Source: Silene latifolia (taxonomy: Eukaryota; Streptophyta; Magnoliopsida; Caryophyllales; Caryophyllaceae). From it: DNA of 64,000 nucleotides. Under the pieces are notes generated by a model, which was not told the origin of the DNA, did not search any database, and saw only the letters and a program-made list of their open reading frames with translations. Positions 1-10,557 of the stretch are shown here, piece by piece (position 1 is the first letter of the stretch; every line of letters starts with the position of its first letter). The DNA is taken from the NCBI RefSeq assembly GCF_048544455.1, contig NC_133536.1, forward strand, positions 35,358,652 through 35,422,651, read 5' to 3'. Both the position numbers and the translations under genes were made by a program.

Positions 1-352
1 GCCGCATGTTTGGTACACGAAACGATTTATGACAATTCGTAAGTTTATCGTCAAGTGATAGCTCAAATACTTATGCCTACCCCTTGGTCATCATCTACGC
101 GCCGTTACGGTCGTTTTGACAGTAACTAGAGTACATTTGGAGTCGGGCCAAAAAAAACCGTCTTCATTTTCTAATAACCGTTTAAAATGCCGAGTCGGAA
201 TATTAAGGAATATTCCGAATATATCTATTCCATATTTTAATCTTTTAATCTTTTGGCAAAATATATCCCGAAAATATATTTTAAACAATAAGGAAGTGGA
301 GATCTACCGCAATTCCATAACAGAAACGCGAAAAATCTATCTTCCGCGGGAG

Positions 353-427
353 GAAACTCCTGGGGAAAGGACGCAGCACCTGCTGCGCCTCTTCTAAGAG
401 CCGCAGTGGCTGTTGAGCCTCTTCCCC
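353..427 (+). repeat. Nested inverted-repeat cluster 1 in LTR A
   Basis: The inner hairpin CGCAGCA-CC-TGCTGCG has perfect 7-bp arms. The outer arms CTGGGGAAAGGACGCAGCA and a downstream TGCTGAGCCTCTTCCCCAG-like arm pair imperfectly; pairing is better in the 3' LTR copy (about 16353-16427). The shared word is CTGCGCCTCTTCC. The cluster lies about 85-155 bp upstream of the TATA box. Confidence 0.75.
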
Positions 428-509
428 AGCTCCTTTCTGCGTATTTTAAGATCTTTTCAAGATTTGTTTCCAAAGTTTTACCGTAACCCTAATTCCTCCG
501 TGTGATTAG

Positions 510-517
510 TATAAATA
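510..517 (+). promoter_or_regulatory. LTR TATA box, element A
   Basis: TATAAATA lies in the context TTAGTATAAATAGGGACC and is conserved in the 3' LTR at 16508-16515. Transcription of the element would be expected to start about 30 bp downstream, near 540. Confidence 0.7.
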
Positions 518-954
518 GGGACCTTCGTTCCTCATATTCTTCGCGTGAGTGTCCGCCCTTCTCTTCTCCATTTGCATTCTAAGACCGTGCTCTTTGCTTA
601 TTGGTGTCTACGTGCTTGAACTTCGACCACGTAGGCTCGGATCCTTCTGGGTACCAGCCTCGTTTTGCATGACCGACCAATTTGACCAACTCCACTCAAT
701 CAATCTAGTCAATTTAATTTAATTCCTCTTACGAGGGCACTTTCATCATACATTCGAGTCGAGCAATCACTAATCATAAACTTAGTTAATCTCGTTTCAT
801 CAAAGATGTAAGTCTGACGGTGTAAATCCCATGTTTTATTGTTGTGCCTTTTTTATTTTATAAACTAATATAAGATTTACGTCAAAAGCAAGTTTAAACC
901 CGATTTATAAAACCTTTTGTTAAACCCTTTTTTCGGATTAACGGAAGACAGACG

Positions 955-1040
955 TCGAGAAGAAACGCAGAAACTGCTGCGCCTCTTCGATGAGTCGCAG
1001 CATCTGTAGCGCCTCTTCCTGAGGCTGCCGCAGTTTCTGC
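955..1040 (+). repeat. Inverted-repeat cluster 2 in LTR A
   Basis: GCAGAAACTGC at 967-977 and GCAGTTTCTGC at 1030-1040 are perfect 11-bp inverted arms. Between them are two more copies of the GCGCCTCTTC word in the same orientation. The cluster lies downstream of the TATA box, so it would be in the transcript. A diverged copy is at about 16955-17040. Confidence 0.7.
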
Positions 1041-1540
1041 TTTTATTCTTCTTCCTTTGTTCTTCGTTGATTCGTCTCTTTTATTCCGTTTTCTCTTATT
1101 TTCTTCATTGTTCATTCGCATAATAATTTTAACACATAGTTCATATAATTTATCATCTAAAAATCCGACTTAAATACCAAGTAAACAATATTTGCGGGTT
1201 TTCATCATTAAAATAAAACGCGGATTTTAGAGATTCGATTTGTTCATATCAAGTCTCTTGAATTCGCCTTTTGTATATTTTTCATCTGTTTATCACCATC
1301 TTTATTAATAAGTCTAACATAATAAACCTAATTAATTTGTGTTAATAAACCTTAATTTATAATTAGTCTTTAATTCGTTCTAATTAATAAGTTCGTTGTT
1401 TATCGCTTTCATGACCAATTCACATGTAAATAATCTGTTAAATCACTTCTACTTGAATCGAATATCAGTAATCAATCATTAAATTCACCAACGAACATTA
1501 ACAATATCCAGTTCTGACTTCACAGCCGTAACTCACTTCA

Positions 1541-1602
1541 GGAACAGACGCAGTGACCACTGCGCCTCTTCCAAGCGACATAGCTCTAATGCGCCTGTTC
1601 CG
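1541..1602 (+). repeat. Inverted-repeat cluster 3 in LTR A
   Basis: The inner hairpin CGCAGTG-AC-CACTGCG is perfect. The outer arms are degenerate here but perfect in the 3' LTR, where GGAACAGGCGCAGT (17528-17541) pairs with ACTGCGCCTGTTCC (17575-17588). It uses the same GCGCCTCTTCC word as clusters 1 and 2. Confidence 0.75.
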
Positions 1603-2305
1603 GGGTAAATTCTGTCTCTGAACATCCGTTCTTGCCTTGACCTAGTTTGTTAGTTTACGTATTAATCGTAGTATCACCAATAATCTGTCCGTCTTCTAAC
1701 CCTATTTATTTTCCGTCTTTTTTTTCTCAAATTATCCGTTTTAAATGTATTTTCGACGTAAATCATTGAACCATTATAATTATTGTAATTTTGAATTATC
1801 GTATTTTATTGTATCTCTTTATTATCATTTGTATGCTTTCACATGTAATCAACCCTAAATTTCTACTTCGACCTATTGTATGCTAAATTACATGTTCACC
1901 GACTTAGTTAATTCTCACATGCTAGGATTAATCTATTGTTTGTTGCATTGCATGCATATAATCGACAGTATATCGAGTATAGATGATTTTCCCTAATCAT
2001 TAGTAGAGGCCGCTATCGAGGTGGGCGGGATTAGGTGTTCGATCAAAAGAGCTTCCTAATACGTACCCTCACCCCTTACTCCAGATCTCTGTGATCATTC
2101 GTGTTTATTGGCATCCACGAGATTCATTCTAGACATATAATGCTAAGGGTAACGAGTTCTTAGTGTCTATGTCATTACTTCGTGTCTTGACATGACGCGA
2201 GGTATTCGACCGGTTTCCAATTTTCCACAATAAATTGGTGGCGACTCCACAAATGCAAACGCTTGTTTTCCCAAACGCCCCAGTGGGCCCCCCGTGTCCA
2301 CATTT

Positions 2306-2323
2306 TGGCGACTCCTCTGGGGG
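2306..2323 (+). promoter_or_regulatory. Primer binding site, element A
   Basis: TGGCGACTCCTCTGGGGG follows the LTR after a 3-base spacer. It begins with the TGG expected opposite a tRNA CCA end and resembles primer sites seen in Tat and Ogre elements. I cannot confirm the exact tRNA without a tRNA set. Confidence 0.75.
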
Positions 2324-3097
2324 TTATACACTTACATGTTGCCAAGTGTGAAACTTGAACAAGGTTAGGGAATAGTTTATATGAGACAGTTGTCGGTTTT
2401 CATTACTTGACCTTCTTAGGTAATTTTATTCGGCCGTCCTAGGCCCAACCCAACCCATTCGACCAATTGTCCCCGTCTGGAAGGTCCAAATTCTTATCTA
2501 GGCATAAGGATGGATAGCGATTGACGTCAACCATACCATGATGCTTACTCATGTTTGTATCAAGGGCTTTCACTACTCGAGGGAATGGACTAGGAACCGG
2601 CCTTACTCTTGTTTGGCGCGGACCTCTACACAGACCCGAGTTTGATTGCTCGGTATGGCAACCCGCCCATTAAACCAAAACCCTTTTAAATGCACTCAGC
2701 ATACCGTTATAATGCCTGTTTTAATGCTTGTATCACATGTGTGCACCATTTTCTAAACAAAACCATGACGAATTTTGTAAAATCAAAAACCTTTCTCAAA
2801 ATGTAAATATTTTCAAAAAACGGATTAAATTAGCGCAAAACGAGTCGAAACTCTGTCCAAATATCGAGTCAAAAGTCGGGCCTCAAAACCAATTTCAAAA
2901 CCTCACTTCGAGTCAACACTCCTACAACTACACTACAGTTGATTAGGACAAACATTTCAAAACTTTGTCATTTTCAAACCTCACTTGACACAAGTGGCAC
3001 ACTCCCACTTCACAATTCGACTCTTTTCTTTGAGTAAGTGTGCTAGAGTGGTCGATCGTGTTTTGATTCGTCGTCGATCTCTTATCCAGTTTCCAAG
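2324..3097 (+). other. Element A leader, noncoding
   Basis: This is the untranslated leader between primer site and gag. I see no conserved reading frame. A small open frame at 2728-2946 has a basic, low-complexity product and no recognisable domain, so I do not call it a gene. Confidence 0.6.
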
Positions 3098-4494
3098 ATG
3101 CTTGAAACTAGTACCACAAGCAACAGTCAACCTCAAAATGGTAATGATCAAATTTTAGTCGCGCTCGTTCGTCTCCAAACAAGCCAAGATCAAGTTTATG
3201 ATCGCCTCAACACAATCGAGAGCCGAATTGTTGCGGTAGAAACTAGACTACCTCCTGCCGAAGATGAAGTTCCTAGTGAATTTGTGAATGAAAACCTTCC
3301 CCCCAATGTTGGACAACCAGAAATCAACCCTCCAGTAGGTCTTACTGAAGCTGAGAAGCGACTCCAATACTTGGAGGAGCAACAAATGTACCTCAAAGGA
3401 GATGATATCTATAGGGGAAACAATCGCAAGTATGAGGCCGTAAGCGCCAAATTGCCAACTAACTTCAACATGACTGACATCCCGAAGTTCAAGGGACATA
3501 AAAACCCTTTGAACCACATTCGTGCTTTCAAAGACTACATTTCTATCAAAGGCATCAAACTCGAGATGTTCTTAAGGATCTTTCCTTCATCTCTCGACAC
3601 CATTCCTAAGCAATGGTTCTATTCCCTAGAGCACATGATGATTGCCACATGGGATGATGCCGCGATCGAGTTCGCTAAGCAATACGCGGATAATGCTGAA
3701 ATCCAAGTCAATATGCGCACTCTAGAGGTTATTACCAAAATGAGAAAGAAGGTTTCACCGACTTCCTAAGTAGGTGGAGGAGGACTAGCACGCAACTTAT
3801 CGAGCGTCCGGATGAAGCTACCCTTGTGGGAAAATTCGTGGATAACTTAAGACCCATTTATGAAAATCACTTGACGTATCAAAACATTAAGACCTACAAG
3901 GATTTAATAGTGCTAGGTACAAGGATCGAAGATGACATCCGTAAAGGACTCTTGTCCAAAACAGTGGGTCGTGGATATCAAGGCTCAACGAGTCATTCTT
4001 ATGGCTCTAATAGCAAGACTGATAAGGTTAACCTTCTCGAATTGTCAAAGAAGAATAACCCACAAAGGAAATTTATGAACATTGGCGATACATATTCCAA
4101 TGCTTTGAAGAGATTGATGAAACAAGGTAAGCTCCAACCCATAGGGCCTACGCCTGATCTAGAAAAGAAGTCCAAATTCTGGGACGAAAATTCATACTGT
4201 GAATATCATAGAGGTAAGGGACACGATACAGAAAAGTGTTACAAGCTAAATCATGTCCTTTAGGATATGATCGAAGACGATCGCCTACCCATACCTCCTG
4301 GAGGTAAGTCTAACAATACTCAGAATCCTCTTGGAATTCTGATGATTACAAGTGAAGAATCTACCTTAGATTGTTCATACCTCATTTCTCCAACCAAAGA
4401 TGAGATCCATGCATTAGAAGATGAGGGGAATTTCTCCACTATTTCTCTTACCATAGATGACTTTGTTGCATGTGCAAGGAGTGTGAATAGATAA
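3098..4494 (+). pseudogene. gag: Element A gag (broken)
   Basis: The start is MLETSTTSNSQPQ at 3098. A coiled-coil-like N-terminus is followed by a retrotransposon Gag core beginning near PKFKGHKNPLNHIRAF (about residues 129-145). The first frame ends at 3769 by frameshift. The same protein continues in another frame through RPIYENHLTYQ to a zinc-knuckle-like CEYHRGKGHDTEKC motif near 4198-4240, as in Tat and Athila gags. A stop at 4261-4263 and further stops follow. The product would form the particle and bind element RNA. At least one frameshift and several stops make it nonfunctional. Confidence 0.82.
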
Positions 4495-4905
4495 GTCTCA
4501 GAACTAGAAAATTTAGTGGCATCCCTCCGCAATCCAAGTACTACACCTGAGGAAAGCACGCCACTAAATCTCTCTTGAAATTCTACAATGCAAGAAGTGA
4601 TAGCCGTGGTCGATGGCCTAATCGATCAAATCATCCATTTAGAAGCAGAAATCATAAGGTTGAGAGAGATTACTACTGTCAACAGCAAATGGGCCGATGA
4701 TGATGAAGAATACCTCACTGAACACTAACTAGTCAAGATTAGTGAGGACATCGTCGAAAATAGTGACGACCAAGATATAGACCACCTTACTCGTTCAGGA
4801 CGTCCATATCAAAACACTTCTCAGAATGGTCCCATAGCCAATGGTCCAGTTATTAACACCAACGTCGTCACCCCAAATGATGGTGAAGATACATCTACTG
4901 ACCAC
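4495..4905 (+). other. Degenerate gag-protease linker
   Basis: The sequence has coding-like composition but is interrupted by stops (for example at 4492-4494 and near 4578 and 4726). It links the gag C-terminus to protease. No domain is recognisable here. Confidence 0.5.
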
Positions 4906-5760
4906 TTGCTAAAGCAACTACAGAAGACAAAGGCTGATCTTTCAATCTGGCAACTAGTTGTAAGCTCATTCCCTCATTGCCAAGCTTTGCTTCGAGCCTT
5001 GGCTAAATTAAACGTATCACACAACGCTACACCTGATGAAGTAGTCAACTTGGTCTTCCAAGATTCAACTAAGCTATGTAACCTAGTTACTTTCTCAGAT
5101 GAGGATTTCCTACCTTTCGGTTCTAGTCACAACCTGGCTCTATACATTACTATCATTTGCTTAAAGAAGAACGTGCCAATGACCTTGGTATATGATGGCT
5201 CTGCGGTCAACGTTATACGATTAAAAACAGCATATAATTTAGGCATAAAAGAGTCGGATTGGACCCCTACTAACCAAGGTGTTCGCGCATACGACGGTAC
5301 ACGACGCAAGGTAGTAGGACTAGTCAATCTCACCATAGACACAGGGCCGATTGAACGAAAGGTTAACTTTCAAATAGTGGATATCGAAGCATCATTCAAC
5401 ATACTTCTGGGAAGGCCTTGGATTCACTCTTCCAAAGCGGTAACATCCACCCTCCATCAGAAAATCAAGATCCCACTAGATGGCAAAGTAGTGACGATCA
5501 CTTTGTCAATTATCAAGGCAGTGATAGAAAAGATGTCAAGCAACCAAGTGGTTACCGATCCAGTATACGAGCTTGGGGGCTTCCATAGCATAAACCTTGT
5601 AGAAAGTGAACTGGCACCCTTGTACTTCAATCCCTACTCCAATTTAGTGGTCAACCACATACTCAAGTCTCAGAGATATTTCCAGAGGATTCCACTGATC
5701 ATGTCCGAAGAAATACCTTTGCACCTTACAAAGAAGAAAACTCTAAAAGGATACCATTAG
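4906..5760 (+). pseudogene. Element A aspartic protease region
   Basis: A 284-codon open stretch contains a retropepsin-type domain. The active-site region reads VYDGSAVNVI (about residues 97-106), in place of the D-S/T-G or D/N-N-G-S forms common in these families. The second conserved patch is ILLGRPWIH (about residues 166-174), typical of Tat and Athila proteases. The enzyme would cut the Gag-Pol polyprotein. The frame ends at 5760 and pol coding continues beyond with more stops. Confidence 0.78.
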
Positions 5761-6383
5761 GATTAGGATATAAACCCACAAAAGAAGAAGCTCTAAAGAT
5801 GCTCACACAATTCCAAAACCGTAAGAACGTGGGAATCCAAATGCGATCCTACCTCCCTACTCTAAACGGATACTTCGTTAGATAAGGGAGTCAAGAATAC
5901 TTTCATGGGTTCCCCGAACCTTGGCATTACAAATGAAGGCAACTAGCTGGGATCGTGATCTTTCACGATTTCTACTTCATTTCTTCAAAAACGGTTCCTA
6001 CCATCAAGACTCGTCAAGCACCTTGCTTAGACGAACAGGTCGTTAGCCTTCTGTTTGGAGAAGATCGATTTGTTAGAGCTGCGCAGGACGAGATCATTAC
6101 CATGATACTTCAAGATGACCATTTCAACCATGCCGCGTTAATCACAGAAACCAGTTCAAATCAGCAAAAAGGATGGAGAAAATCGATCAAATGGACAAAC
6201 AACCAAGGAAGACTCTTCAAGCTCACCACTGGAGAAGGATAGAGGTTTAAAGGAGAACCATAAGACAACGAATTCGATTCAGAGTCGGAGTCGGAGTCGG
6301 AATCAGAGTCGGAGTCTAGAGAAGTCCCTAGAGAGTCTTCTCCTGTCGTCATTCCCAATCCCCTTGTTTCTCCTAGCATAGAA
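5761..6383 (+). other. Protease-RT linker with Ser-Glu repeat
   Basis: This is decayed coding sequence between protease and RT. One open stretch runs 5955-6242. At about 6276-6318 a GAGTCG hexamer microsatellite encodes alternating Ser-Glu in the frame that enters RT. The same tract read on the other strand gives a Ser-Asp run, which is only a shadow. Confidence 0.6.
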
Positions 6384-7600
6384 TTGAGTAGTGACAGTAG
6401 ATTGGGAAATGTCCCAACAGTTGTACCTTTACCGCCACTGACTACTGAACAAATGGCTTCTTTATTTCAACTCTTTTCAAAATTTAATATAAATAAATCA
6501 AATTCTGCTTACTCTTTGAGTTATTCTGAATGCAATTCTATTTACGATTATAATAAGGATGACGCAAACCCAGACTCAATCGAACTACCTCCTTACATAG
6601 CCAGAGAAATAATACAAGAGGGAGAAGGGGCACCAGTTATAGAGAACACTGAACTCATCAACGTAGGAACCGAACTAGAACCCCAAGAACTTAGGATAAT
6701 GATAACTTTGAGCTCGACCGAAAGGGCCAGTTTTATAAACCTCCTACACGAGTTCAAAGACGTTTTTGCTTGGTCCTACAAAGACATGCCAGGGATCGAC
6801 AGGGATATTACAGAATACAAAATTCCAATCAAACAAGGTTTCAAACCTATAAAAAAGAAGCTTCATCGAATGAGGACAAAATGGGCTCTTAAGATCAAAG
6901 AAGAAGTCGATAAACAATTCAAAGCCGGGTTCATCAAAGTTTCTGAGTATTCAGACTGGGTAGCCAACATAGTACTCATACCCAAAAAGGATGGGAGAAT
7001 CCGTATTTGTGTTTATTTCAGAGACTTAAACAAAGCCAGTCCCAAGAACGACTTCTCTCTACCACATATCGACATATTGGTGGACAATATGGCAGATCAC
7101 GTGTTGTTGTCCTTCATGGATGGGTATGCGGGATATAATCAGATCAAGATGGCCATAGAATACATGCATAAGACTGCCTTCGTTACTCAATAGGGCACCT
7201 ATTGTTACACTGTTATGCCATTTGGGTTAATCAATGTTGGAGCTACGTATCAATGCACTGCAACCACACTCCTACATGACATGATGCAAAATAAGTAGAG
7301 GTGTACGTAGACGATATGATTGTCAAGTCCAAGGATAGAGAGGGGCACATTAATAACCTTCGCAAATTCTTCCTAAGATTACGAAAGTACAACTTGAGGC
7401 TCAATCCTCAGAAATGTGCATTTGGGGTAACATCAGGCAAGCATCTGGGATATGTCGTCAGTAAACGAGGAATATAAATCGACCCTTCCAAAATCAAAGC
7501 TCTAATCGAAATGCCACAACCTCAGACAGAGAAGGAAGTTAGAGGATTTTTAGGCAAAGTGCAATATATAAGCCGATTCATATCAAAACTTTACCATGAT
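6384..7600 (+). pseudogene. pol: Element A reverse transcriptase
   Basis: Recognisable Ty3/gypsy RT blocks occur in order: FAWSYKDMPGID, YKIPIKQGFKPIKKKLHRM, ADWVANIVLIPKKDGRIRIC-like, DLNKASPKNDFSLPHID, and FMDGYAGYNQIKM. A stop at 7191-7193 replaces the Trp of the usual WG(T)(F/Y) block, a change of TGG to TAG. The catalytic block VYVDDMIVKSKDREGH follows in another frame near 7300-7335, with further stops at 7296 and 7476. The FLGKVQYISRFI connection block is near 7550. The enzyme would copy element RNA to DNA. It is clearly nonfunctional here. Confidence 0.85.
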
Positions 7601-8130
7601 CTGTGAACTCATCTTCAAAAAGCTAAAGAAAATAGATCATACCATATGGGATGACGACTGTCAAAAAGAATTTGACAAAATCAAGGAGATACTAGCCAAA
7701 CCACCAGTGCTCATGCCTCCTCAACGAGATAAACCTCTTGGTTTATATCTCACAGTGACCAAAATAGCCATAGGGGCTATGCTAGCACAAACCGTCGAAA
7801 AGGAAGAAAGAGATATCTACTACCATAGTAAGAAGTTATTGGAGTATAAATGAAAGTACACACCACTCGAAAAGACATGCCTCGCTCTTGTGTGGGCAAC
7901 AAAGAAGCTACGCCATTACATGCTTAGCTACTCCGTTAAGGTGTACTCCAAAATGGATCCTGTCAAGTACCTCTTCGAAAAGCTCGTTCTCAATGGACGC
8001 TTGGCAAGATGGACCTTAATGCTCTCAGAGTTCTATCTCAAATACGTACCTCGGAAGGTTATAAAAGGGCGTGTCGTCTCCGAGTTCTTCGCAGACAATC
8101 CCATCAACAACACCCAAGCAATAGACACAT
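7596..8130 (+). pseudogene. pol: Element A RNase H (first)
   Basis: Gypsy-type RNase H blocks are present: KPLGLYLTVTKIAIGAMLAQ, IYYHSKKLLEYK, the LEKTCLALVWATKKLRHYML helix, and the ARWTLMLSEF patch. A stop at 7851-7853 (probably TGG to TGA) breaks the frame. This is the vertically inherited RNase H that follows RT in all Ty3/gypsy elements. A second RNase H follows. Confidence 0.78.
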
Positions 8131-8149
8131 GGTCATTTCCAGACAAAGA

Positions 8150-8580
8150 TATACTACAAACCAATGTAGACTCTTGGGATCTTTATTTGATAGAGCATCG
8201 AATATAAGAGGATTTGGAATAGGTGTATTGCTCATGTCTCCTGAAGATGAGCATACACCACTCTCTGTCAAACTCGACTTCAAGGTGACAAATAACGCGG
8301 CAGAATATGAAGCTTGCCTCATTGGACTACAAGCGGCAGTAGGCTTAGGCATCAAGAATCTTCGAGTTCACGGAGATTCATCCTTGATCATCAACCAAAT
8401 TATGGGATCTTGGAAAATTCAAAGTGAAAGTCTAGCACCCTATTAGGCTAGGCTAGACCAAGTTGTCCAATTCTTCGATCAAGTGACTTATCTACACCTA
8501 CCTCGAGAAGAAAATCAGTTTGCAGACGCTCTTGCAAAACTTGCATCTCTGATTAACATGCCACACGACATGGTAGAGAT
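8150..8580 (+). pseudogene. Second, archaeal-type RNase H (aRNH) of element A
   Basis: A second RNase H module follows the first. It shows FDRASNIRGFGIGVLL (an altered D-G-A-S start), NNAAEYEACLIGL carrying the catalytic Glu, HGDSSLIINQI carrying the catalytic Asp, and REENQFADALAKLAS carrying the last Asp. This order is typical of the archaeal-type RNase H acquired by Tat-lineage elements. The glycine after the first Asp is changed to Arg, and a stop at 8444-8446 interrupts the frame. Confidence 0.8.
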
Positions 8581-9906
8581 TTCTTTATGCATCGAACGAC
8601 GGTCAGAACCAGCCTATGTGCACCAAATCACAGATGAAGAAGCAAACCCAAGGGAACCTTGGTTTCAAGCTATCTTAAACTTCAAGCTCAATGGTACCTA
8701 TCCGCCGAATATGGATAAGAGAGGACAACGTTCTATACGCCAACTCGCCTCTCAATACATCCTCATGCAAGGAGACTTGTATAAAAGAACACCTCTTGGT
8801 GTAGTCTTACGTTGTCTTGATCATTCACAAGCACAAAAAGTGATGGAAAAAGTCCATGATGGAGAATGTGGTCCTCACATGAGTGGACCAATGATGGCAA
8901 AGAAAATCACGCGCCCGGGATACTACTGGACCACAATGGAATCCGATTGCATCAAATATATTAGACATTGTCACAACTGCCAAATCTTCGGGAATGTGCA
9001 ACACGTCCCTCCTTCAGTACTCTACAACATGACATCTCCTTGGCCATTTTATGCTTGGGGAATCGACATCATCGGGAAGATCTTCCCAGCTGGAATATAG
9101 GTCACTGTTTCATTTTGGTGGCTATCGACTATTTCACCAAATGGGTAGAAGCAGCATCTTACACTAGTCTCACAGCCAAGAACGTGGCAAAGTTCATACA
9201 AACCAATATCATCTGCCGATATGGTTGCCCACATGAGATCATCAGTGACAATAGGTCACATTTTCAGGCTGAGACTGACCAATTGCTAGCCAAGTACAAA
9301 ATCAAACACCACCATTCCTCGCCATACATACCATAAACCAATGGCGCGGTGGAGGCAGCCAATAAGAATGTTGTCACAATTCTCAAGAAAATGATCGATA
9401 ATTATCGAGATTGGCCAAGTAAGATACCATTCGCCTTATGGGGATATCGCACATCCATTAGGACGCCCACTGGGCTACTCCTTTCTATTTGACTTACGGC
9501 ATGGAAACTGTGCAACCAGTTGAGCTAGAAGTCCCATCCTTACGCATTCTACTCGAAAGTCAAAATTCCAGAAGCTGATTGGAAGAAAGATAGATATTAA
9601 GAACTCGTCCTCTTGGATGAATGAAGGTTGTGCGCATTACATAATGTGCAAACATATCAGGCACGTATCAAACGAGCTTTCAACAAAAGGGTTTAGCCTA
9701 GAAACATCAAAGAAGGAGATCTAGTCCTCAAATCAGTTAGAGCTCTTTTACCTGTTGATCCACGAGGAAAGTTCAAACCTAACTGGGCCGGACCGTTCCT
9801 GGTCAAGTCCATATTCCCGGGGGGTGCGGTTAGAATCGCAGACCTAAACGGGAATGAGTTTGCTAACCCAACTAACCTCGACCAACTAAAACGATATTAT
9901 GCCTAG
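8581..9906 (+). pseudogene. pol: Element A integrase
   Basis: The zinc-binding H2C2 domain is visible as HDGECGPHMSG and, later, CIKYIRHCHNCQ. The core carries the first Asp in GIDIIG, the second in ISDNRSHF and the Glu in AVEAANKNV, so the DDE triad is identifiable. The C-terminal GDLVLK...NWAGPFLV block follows, and the protein ends LDQLKRYYA with TAG at 9904-9906. Stops near 9098 and 9334, and others before the C-terminus, plus frameshifts, disable it. There is no chromodomain, as expected for Tat. Confidence 0.83.
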
Positions 9907-10557
9907 AATAGGACAAGAACGGCCACGCATAACACCCACATGCCGCTCATGCGACACGAAATAAAAATGGCCCCTGGCCCACTGAAATAAAGCTCACGTC
10001 ACCTTGCTCTTGCATTTTGACAATTCATCATCCTGATATCATCAAATTAATTGAATTGTGTTTTAGGAGTAAGTAAGGCTCATGCTCGATTTATAGTTCA
10101 CTATAAGCTCTTGCTTAGAACAATTATTCTTTTACATTTACTCGAACTACGCGCAAGGGTTTGATTTCATTTTAAAATGAATACGTAGGCAATCCTTCAC
10201 AGGATACAATCCATTATTTTAAATGTAAATAGAAGGATATTTGCATTTGCATTTGAAATTCGACAAGAATAATAAAAGGAATCACAATAGTTTCATAACT
10301 ATTTAATCTTTTATTCATATTTCCTCCATAAATAATAATAATATGCCACATAATATAAAAATGCACAAAAAATATAATAATAAATAGGCTAGGATTCTAA
10401 AAACCCCACCATCTAGTACAAATAATAATAAATAATATTACGACTTAGGCTACTCTTCCATCTTTCCCTTGCCTTTGTCATTTTTATCATACTTTTTATC
10501 TCTACCACGAGTCGGGCGCTCCTGTGCTATCTCGGACCTAATCACCAAAGGTCTATC
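9907..10557. other. Noncoding gap between pol and antisense gene 1
   Basis: AT-rich sequence with no reading frame I can support. It separates the convergent 3' ends of pol (+ strand) and the DUF7745-like antisense gene, so it probably contains the 3' end of the antisense transcript. Confidence 0.5.

Larger units (their letters stand above)
1..2302 (+). repeat. Element A 5' LTR (left end cut by window)
   Basis: This stretch matches 16000-18290 along its whole length with scattered substitutions and small indels, so it is the 5' LTR. Comparison with the 3' copy shows about 50 bp are missing at the left. It ends in GTGTCCACA directly before the primer site. It holds a TATA box at 510 and three clusters of inverted repeats. 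The two LTRs differ at many positions by eye, so the insertion is not recent. Confidence 0.9.

Noticed and set aside
6161-6379. Minus-strand frame with a Ser-Asp repeat.
   Set aside because: It is the reverse reading of the GAGTCG microsatellite that codes Ser-Glu in the sense pol frame.
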